Assembly: GCF_041381155.1 (NCBI RefSeq)
Contig: NC_091147.1
Location: 7,710,837 to 7,774,836, forward strand
Direction: 5' to 3'
Source of the DNA: Argopecten irradians
Taxonomy: Eukaryota; Mollusca; Bivalvia; Pectinida; Pectinidae
Length of the DNA stretch: 64,000 nt
The notes below the pieces were generated by a model that was given only the letters and a program-made list of their open reading frames with translations, was not told the origin of the DNA and did not search any database. Positions 46,820 through 64,000 of the stretch are shown one piece after another; position 1 is the stretch's first letter; each line of letters begins with the position of its first letter. A program made the translations under genes and the position numbers.

Positions 46820-48109
46820 TAACATTCAGACATAGTATGCCCTACTTTCTTGCAGTAATTACAAACAGGACCAGAAGGAGACCCCACACCTGCCCTATGA
46901 TCTGTTTTAGAATCAGACTTAGTCTTATCACCTAATTTAGGTTTGTCGTTAGAAGGGCCACTAAAGGTTGGGTTCCTAGGCTGACCAAATTTACTAGTAC
47001 CTGTGGTACTGTTTTTGTCTTGAGAACTGTTTTTTAACAAATGAGCCTTTGTGGGTGAGAGCGTAATCATCAGCCATTGTAGCTGCTTCACTAAGTGTTT
47101 CAACTTTTCTCTCATCTAAATGAGTTTTTATGTTTGTGTGGACACAACGTTTAAACTCCTCTATCAACAATAATTGCCTCAATTTACCGAAATCGTCATC
47201 AATTTCTTTAGAATCACACCACCTATTAAATAATTGTTCCTTTTCTCTGGCAAATTCTACATGAGTTTGTTCATCTCTCTTTCTTGAGTTTCGAAATTTC
47301 TGGCGGTAAGCCTCAGGAACTAACTCATAAGCTTTCAAAATAGCTTTCTTGACTACTTGGTAATTTGAAATATCATCAACAGATAAAGAAGAATAAATGT
47401 CTCTAGCTTTACCAATCAAGACACTCTGAAGAAGCATTGTAAGCTTATCTTCAGGCCATTTCATACTATCAGCTATTTTCTCAAAATGTAGAAAATACTT
47501 GTCAACTTCTTTCTCTTGAAAAGGAGGAACTAACCTAATATTTCTACTGACATCAAAACCTCTGTTTCCTTGTAAACCCCTAAAAGTTGGATTACTTGAA
47601 CCGTCTTGAGAAGCTAGCTCTAATTCTTTAATTCTAAGTTCTGTTTCAGCTTGAATTTTCTGCTTCTCTAGTTCTAACATCTGATCTCTCTCGATCTCTT
47701 TTTCTTTTAATTTTCTTTCCATTTCTTTTTCTCTTAACTCTCTTTCTTTGTCTATTTCTTTTTCTCTTAACTCCTTTTCTATTTCTCTTTCTCTCATTTC
47801 TTTCTCTATTTGTTTCATTTTCATTTCATTCTCTATTTGTTTCATTTTCATTTCATGTTCAAGTTCCATTTGTCTAATTTGGATTTCTGAAGTGACTGTT
47901 TCCTCTATACTATCTAATGCACTAGAGTCAAATTTGCCATTGTCAACAAAATATCTTATAATTACATTCCTAATTTCAGCTTTCCTCAAATTAGTTTTGA
48001 TAGTAAGGCCTAAATGTTTACCCAATAATAGTAAATCCTTCTTACTAACTTGCAAAAGAACTTCCAGGGATGGCGCTTTAACAAACTGTTCTACCTGCAT
48101 AGTAGTCAT
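46820..48109 (-). mobile_element. Gag part (SCAN-related capsid, coiled coil, zinc knuckle) of the Gmr1-like element
   Basis: The N-terminal 'VLLQVSKKDLLLLGKHLGL' region is followed by a long charged coiled coil made of E/K/R repeats. The capsid contains 'YFLHFEKIADSMKWPEDKL', then 'AYELVPEAYRQKFRN', a pattern like the vertebrate SCAN domain. SCAN is known to descend from the capsid of Gmr1-like elements. A CNYCKKVGHTMSEC zinc knuckle follows. These parts build the particle and bind the RNA. Confidence 0.8.
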
Positions 48110-48238
48110 ATTTATCTAGCTGTTGGTTTCAAATGTAAACTCAAAGTTTGTACACAAATTTTGAAAATTTCTTAATTAATTTTTCAAAGTTAGATTTCAC
48201 AAATTGAATATCGATCCCGGACACGAGCCCCCAATTTC

Positions 48239-48945
48239 TGTTACATGAACGAATAACAGAAAGGAGAAACCAGCAGCTAAATTCAAAACACAATTTAATT
48301 ATATATACAATATTATACAGAGATGGTTTACAATATCTAGAGTAATTGGTGGTGGTACAAGAGTAATACGATGATTTAAAGTGTTACTTATCTGTATGCG
48401 AATGTCCTGGTATAATCCTTGATCCTTCTAGGTTTCAAATTAACAATAATCACAAATCCACAAGGAAATTGAATGTCCACCGATGATTTGTAAAGTTCCA
48501 GGCAATATGAATAAATCCACACAAAGTGTTGTAATAATCCACAGATAAAGTCACAATAGCTCTCCCAATAGAATCTTATATGGCGCTGTACAATTCTTGA
48601 TATGTCTTATTACAGGTCTCATTACAGTTCTGATTAGCCTTGGACAGCTGGAGTATATATAGCTAAACCCTAATTCAAGAATATTGGAGAACCTTCTACT
48701 TCTAGAAATATCTAACTAAAAACAGTAAACAAGTAAACACACATAACTTTCTGGAAATAGATCATTCTAGATCTCTACTTAAAATCAACATGTTTACAAA
48801 CATATTTGTTTATACATGATTATATTCTAGAAAGTTCTATAACCTAAATCAATGATATGACCTTCATAGGATGTATTGATAAAAAAAGCTATAGGAGTTA
48901 TCTCCCTTATCTCATAACTACATGTATTTAGTGTCATACATAACA
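48239..48945 (-). repeat. 5' LTR of the Gmr1-like element
   Basis: 707 bp. The adjacent internal sequence (48200-48238) holds the tRNA-Pro-like primer-binding site. The right flank atgt repeats the left flank at 42453-42456. Confidence 0.95.
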
Positions 48946-48949
48946 ATGT

Positions 48950-51900
48950 TGGTTTTGATTTTCCTGTTTTTTTTCTTTTTTTGTGTGTGTTTGTTTTATT
49001 TCATGCCACTATGTTAAAGCTAGAATATGTCGTATTTATAAAGCTTGTATAAGTTATGTTATTGGTATTCAACTGTGCTTCATATTTTGAATTTATTTTA
49101 TAAATATTATCTTAAGTTTAAACACTACAAAATATCTTGAAAACATATGTATGTGCAATGCTGAGTATATCATATTCCGTCTCATTATATTACAGAGATA
49201 GTTGTGTTGGTTGTGATTGTGACACCATGTGATTGCGAGCGTAGATAACGACATGAATTTCGCTCTCAAAATAAATGGTCAGAATGAATACCTAGCTACC
49301 CGCAAGAGAAGTAAATCGGTACTATGCAAAGACCGAAGAGCTGCTTCGTTCAAACATATCGTGTGAAACATAGACCCATTCAATGATTTTAACAACTGTA
49401 AAATTCATGGAATGGAAAAACAATTGAATAAAAAAGTTATCAAATCGTCCAATAGTGCTCATAACTCATATTAACGTCGCTCTTTCTGTGGAATATTGCA
49501 CACTCCCAACAAACGTGCATGCAGACGATTTCAAGGCAACGTTATTTTACATTTCATTAAACTTTTCTCAATTCACTATCATACAGTTATACCAAACATA
49601 ATGTCGAAAACATTTCGAGACAAATTCTTACCGAACATGAAATACAAGAAATTAAATTGTGTCTCATGCATGAATAAGTTGTTTGAAAGATGTATCTTTT
49701 ATTGCGTGCGTCAATCACAACGGCTACATCTGAATAAATATGAACATATTAGGACTAGGTTACAGTTATTCCCTTACAATGCAGATTATGATTATCATTG
49801 GAGAAATGGGATTCTTTATTACAAACTTTGAAATGTATAATGTGTAATCAGAACAATAACTTAAACTGGACTGGTCAAAATGTACACACTGTATAAAGTT
49901 AAAAGTATTAAGTATTATCATAACGATAGAATTTGAGATTTCGCTCACAGTTCTGTCTTAAAATATACAAAACACAAGGTAAGACGCGCTGTGATTATCT
50001 CTTAAGGATCTGCTCTAGTGAGGTTTCAGTCTCATTGAAGCCTCGTTTCAACATTAATCAAACAGTTTTTGTCTCAATTTGTAGCAAGATGTCATAAAGA
50101 AAATTTGTCAAAAATTAATCTTCTATTGCGAGTAGATTTTTTATTCACAAAAATTAAAACATGACCAATTTGACTGCCATTTTAAAAAGGTACATTTCTT
50201 ACGCTTTGCATGGAAATGAAATTTCACCTATTTTCATTTGAATATTTTGTTGCGATATTTAGCTAAATTTAGCTAAAAATTATTTTTGAAGTTAATAAGA
50301 TAAAAATGAAGCAAGCCTTCAGTGTGGAATTATTACCATTTTTTTACATTGAGTGAAGATGCTGAAAAATAACAAATTTTGTCATGGGACAAGCACACTG
50401 ACCCTCTATGTTTATGACGATTTTAGAAACAGCAACTGTGTTTCCTTTAAAATGCAAAAATTTAGAAAAAGTAAGTCATCAGAATTTTTTCTGTTAAGTG
50501 TTGAATCGGTCAAAAAATGTGAAAAACAAGGTATTTTCTTTTTCAGAATTCATGGGGTAGGGGTAACATATACAGCTGTTCTGAGCAAAAATATTGGGTT
50601 GACTGTATGATATTATTATTTCCTTAAAGGAACAACTGATTTTGTCAATACTCATACGTATTAGACAACCAATTTTGTAAAATATTGCTGTAATTTGTCG
50701 TGTTTGTGGTCAAAACAGTGAAATTCCATTGAAATCACAATTTACGTCAAATAACTATCTTTGAATTATAATAGTCAAAATCAAGCAGATAGCATAACAA
50801 ACTCTTTTCTAAATTAAAAGGAAAGTTGAAGGATTTTTCTAACAGATGGTTCATTTTGGTTTTGAATAGTTACACAGAAGATCAAATCATAAACGTTATA
50901 TGTGCCAGAACTAGGTGAACATTTTAATATGTTATTTTTATCCCTACAAAACAATACGTATCCCTTGGGTACATTGTTAATGAGTTGAATACTCCTTACA
51001 AATATTATATCGGTTCATTGTAGATATTTCAGTGACAGTTCGGTGATAACCACAATAGTTCTCAAAGGGGATTAGACAACCGGTACTTTAGTTTGTACGT
51101 CGACTTTATCAGACACAACAGTTGGAGTTGGCTGACTTGTGTTTCTACTTGACATCCCACCCTCCCAACCATGTAATATAATTTGTCTTATAAAGAAAAT
51201 GTGTTGCTTGACAATGGTAAAGCTCATTTACATATAATGTAATGTATCATCAAACGTATGCTTAACGTTTTAGGAAGAGAGATAACTCGAACGGAAACAC
51301 AATACAGTTCGAGTTCGAATCGCAGTGGCGATTTTCTTTCTTTCTTTCTTTTTAATTATAAATAGGAAATCAATGATTTTTTCAAGTATTTACAATTGTT
51401 TGCTAGTAATAAAAATATTTTTTAATGAATTTTGATTATTTTCTCATTGTGTTTATCGATTTATTAATGAATTATGACAATAGCTGGGTGGGTTTTTGCA
51501 GAAACTGTTTTTAAATCTACTTAAAAAATCAACACTTTAAGGTAGCAATCTCAAGTGAAAAAAAAAGGAAATTTGAATTATTTTTTTTCAAAGCAGCCTG
51601 TAATTTTGGTTTCTTACAGTGACACTAAAGATCGCATCTTCAACGTTATATTTTTTTATTTAATTTTATATATTTAACGAGGATTACAACTTTATACTTC
51701 AACGTTATGTGCCGTAATTAGATGAGAATGTTGATATGTTATTTTCTTCTACAGTAATTTATTGAAATTGAAATATGCTAAGAAAACCATTCACAATCAC
51801 AGACAAAAATGCATCATGTCTGATAAACATTATTTACAACACATATTTCTATTTGTTTTCTTTCCTTGTTTCATGATAGATATTAACGCAATTTACCTCG

Positions 51901-53097
51901 TGCTGCATTGGGTTTATCATCTAAGCCAAGTAAGAGGTTAATCCTTATATTTACAATATTTTCATTCAACAATAAAATCAACGAAAACTTCAGATACAAT
52001 CATTTACCTGTGTTATTCGCCGTCAAAATTATACTTCCGTCATGTTGATCCATGCACAACAGCAATTTAAAAAGTGCGCCGTTGACTGACAACTTAATCC
52101 CGCCCTTTTTCCATAACATCACAAAAATAGTTATCATATTTCAGTTATTTTATTCATGTCAAATAGAAATAATTCATTAAATAAATGTATTTTATTGTAT
52201 GTAACTGATTGTCTCGTACATGTGTTATTTGTAAAGATTGGTAAGTGATTTTGTAGAATGTCAAAGGTAGTCCGCAAATGTTTACATGTATTTATACCCA
52301 CCGAATCTGGTCGCGTTTTGCACTAAAGTTATTGGGAAATAAATAGATTTCCACCAACATAGTTTATCGATACAGAAACAGTGGTAATTGTAAGTATTAT
52401 CATTTGAATTACAGGAATTATGCATTTTTTTCTGAAAACTTTTCGCAACAAATACATATATATACTTATGTACACATCCAACGCCTACGTCTTTGGCATA
52501 CGTTCTCGCATTCCCCCATGGTCGGATGAGTAGTCTCCCTTACCTCGCCCAATTTTACTACATTGCGTACATTAATCAGACTATAAATCATCATGTATCT
52601 AAATGGTTACAAAATTAAAGATATTAACAACAACAAAAAAATAAAAAAAATAATGAAAACATTTCTCTGTATCTTTGATCCTTCTTATGTAGAAAACAAC
52701 ACTCTTTTTTCAATGACAATAGCTGGTGTTAATTCATGGATATTTCAGCAATGTTTAATAATTAACTGTCCAGGTAATTGCATGACTCTGTGCCAACGGG
52801 ATGTTAAGATCAACGATCTCGATTACCTGAAAAAAGAAATAGATTAAGGAAGATAAAAACACGGTTGTCAGCTCTGTTCAGAGTCGTGTTAATGTGTTAG
52901 GATCATTAACTACTATAGTAACTTTACACATAATTATTGTCGCGCGTTATCTCCCCTCTCAATTTAGGGGTTAGATCAATCCTAAAAGCTTGTCCAAACC
53001 GATTATTGTCTTATCCGATCCCGGTCTATTCCGGTATGATTTTTATGTCATTATCCATCGAAATTGATAGTAAGAAAAATTGTCTTTGGAAGTCTGG
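48950..53097. other. No gene seen
   Basis: AT-rich. Contains a decayed palindromic MITE (49150-49340, annotated separately) and a short (CTTT)n run near 51340. Open frames near 49496-49831, 50353-50610 and 52593-52847 match no family I recognise. The last exon of the alpha-glucosidase gene may lie at the right side of this stretch or just beyond it, but I could not place it. Confidence 0.4.
49150..49340. mobile_element. Degenerate palindromic MITE
   Basis: Left part catattccgtctcattatat then tacagagatag; right part ctacccgcaagagaagtaaa then tcggtactatgcaaagaccg. Related to the element at 53098-53265. Confidence 0.45.
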
Positions 53098-53265
53098 CTT
53101 TACCGGGTATATTCTGAATTTGCATATTACAGAGTTATCTGCACTTGCGGGTAGGTACTGATTGTGACGTCATGTGTTTAAGAGCATACCGTCATATGTT
53201 TCAGAGAAATCAATACCTACCCGCAAGGGAGCTAACTCTGTAATATGTAAAGACAGAATATGCTG
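53098..53265. mobile_element. ~170-bp palindromic MITE
   Basis: Left arm catattacagagttatctgc then acttgcgggtaggtactgat. Right arm, reversed, catattacagagttagctcc then cttgcgggtaggtattgat. The outer parts (accgggtatattctg and cagaatatgctggtcccggt) also pair. Other members are at 24.65 and 49.2 kb. Confidence 0.65.
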
Positions 53266-53809
53266 GTCCCGGTAACAACCGGTTTAGACATGTTACACTG
53301 TTTATTATAAAGGTTATCGCTAAAATATACACGTGTACTGTATTAAAGTTATACCGATGTTTATAGTCCCTGTTCTTACCGTATTTCCAGAACAACGGCT
53401 TATAGGATTAAAATTGATAATTCAGACTTATCGAAGTGTTAGGATTGAACTTTAAAATTTGCACGAATCACCTTAAAACTTGATTTTGTGAAAATTGAAA
53501 TGTTCAGAACCCTTCACAGGTGAATTACTTTTTACAGAAATACAGTGATGATAATAGCACATTCATACATAAATATGAAATCGTATTCATGTTTTTTATA
53601 AATGATCGTTAGGGATTTGGAATTCTTAATGATTCTCTTCGCTGGTACACTTGGGAATGAATTCCGAGGATATGATACTTTTTTGTATTTTCTAGTTTTC
53701 ACTGGTGATTTTTAGAGTGAGTATTAAAAATACGCACAGATAACTTCTAATTCTCCGATAAGTATTACCCATCAAATACTTTCAAAAATGCTCACAAAAC
53801 TGTACTTAC

Positions 53810-63720
<9,911 letters not shown>

Positions 63721-64000
63721 CTAGAAAAAAACCCCATCATGATATCACTGATGACTTAAACAATCCATCTATTGCCAATACGGCATCAATCAATGTAACA
63801 GAAAATGGTTACTGTGTTGATGAGAATGAGCACAGTCGCTGATACATGGACAATGCAACACAATGTTGTTATGTAAATATATGTTAAGTCTTTTTAAGCA
63901 TCATTCCCAATTGTTGGGTTTATGGAGTCGTAAACAGAAACGGAAGGACAAACAAAAATGACCGTCCGTTTTTTGTCTGTGACTAAATACACGCAAAATA
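63721..64000. other. Intron of the alpha-glucosidase gene running to the window edge
   Basis: Starts with a normal acceptor (ttttttctag) before exon 63621-63720. No further exon recognised before the edge. Confidence 0.5.

Larger units (their letters stand above)
42457..48945 (-). mobile_element. Gmr1-like Ty3/gypsy LTR retrotransposon, young and nearly whole
   Basis: A 6.49-kb element on the minus strand with 707-708-bp LTRs (TGTTACATG...ATACATAACA). The LTRs differ at only about three places, and a 4-bp duplication atgt stands outside both ends, so it inserted recently. Just inside the 5' LTR is a primer-binding site resembling the 3' end of tRNA-Pro; next to the 3' LTR is a purine tract. 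Order along the minus strand: capsid with coiled coil, zinc knuckle, protease, integrase, reverse transcriptase, RNase H. Integrase before reverse transcriptase with a gypsy-type polymerase is the hallmark of the Gmr1 group. It looks close to whole, with perhaps two or three apparent interruptions between blocks; some may be frame changes the family uses. Confidence 0.9.

Noticed and set aside
52593-52847. 84-residue plus-strand frame
   Set aside because: Lys/Asn-rich, low complexity at its start, and unrecognised; not supported.

Overview
This is a eukaryotic, AT-rich, repeat-dense window. It most likely comes from a bivalve mollusc, perhaps a scallop. That is inferred from the repeat types: tRNA-derived SINEs with a shared tail, tandem-core elements with hairpin ends like the bivalve 'pearl'/HINE class, and many minisatellites, combined with animal intron-containing genes. 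No organism marker gene is present.

Host genes are few. (1) A three-exon four-membrane-span claudin/PMP22-type gene lies at 11204-13143 (+), with matching splice phases throughout. (2) A FAM43-like PTB/PID-domain gene lies on the minus strand at 33677-34549. (3) The 3' two thirds of a family-31 alpha-glucosidase gene (maltase-glucoamylase/sucrase-isomaltase type) lies on the minus strand at 53810-63720. Eighteen exons (657 residues) could be placed; its 5' end is beyond the window and its last exon was not found.

The rest is repeats. From left to right: a LINE endonuclease fragment (16-549); degenerate ~160-bp repeats; a hairpin-ended tandem-core element (1637-3415); a hAT-like element (4566-5596); a 24-bp minisatellite (6540-7680) built from the same unit as the C-terminal coding repeat of the claudin-like gene and split by a 411-bp MITE; arrays of 42 bp (8.2-10.0 kb), 43 bp (15.3-16.9 kb) and 63 bp (17.4-18.9 kb, tRNA-like); a 2.3-kb nested palindrome (18.9-21.2 kb); a second hairpin-ended element (23221-24634); a SINE-rich block with a triple nest (24.9-29.8 kb); a 59-bp array (40.5-41.5 kb); a young, nearly whole Gmr1-like Ty3/gypsy LTR element (42457-48945, minus strand); and, inside the alpha-glucosidase gene, a 34-bp array that appears to have been amplified from a splice acceptor.

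The most interesting signals are two. First, three hairpin-ended elements differ in sequence but share one architecture: TTATTA, then a stem capped by C-GAA-G, a tandem-repeat core, a second copy of one stem strand, then CTTGTT. The stems covary between families. Second, the intronic minisatellite carries about 30 copies of a 3' splice site. All calls come from reading the sequence by eye; no searches were run.
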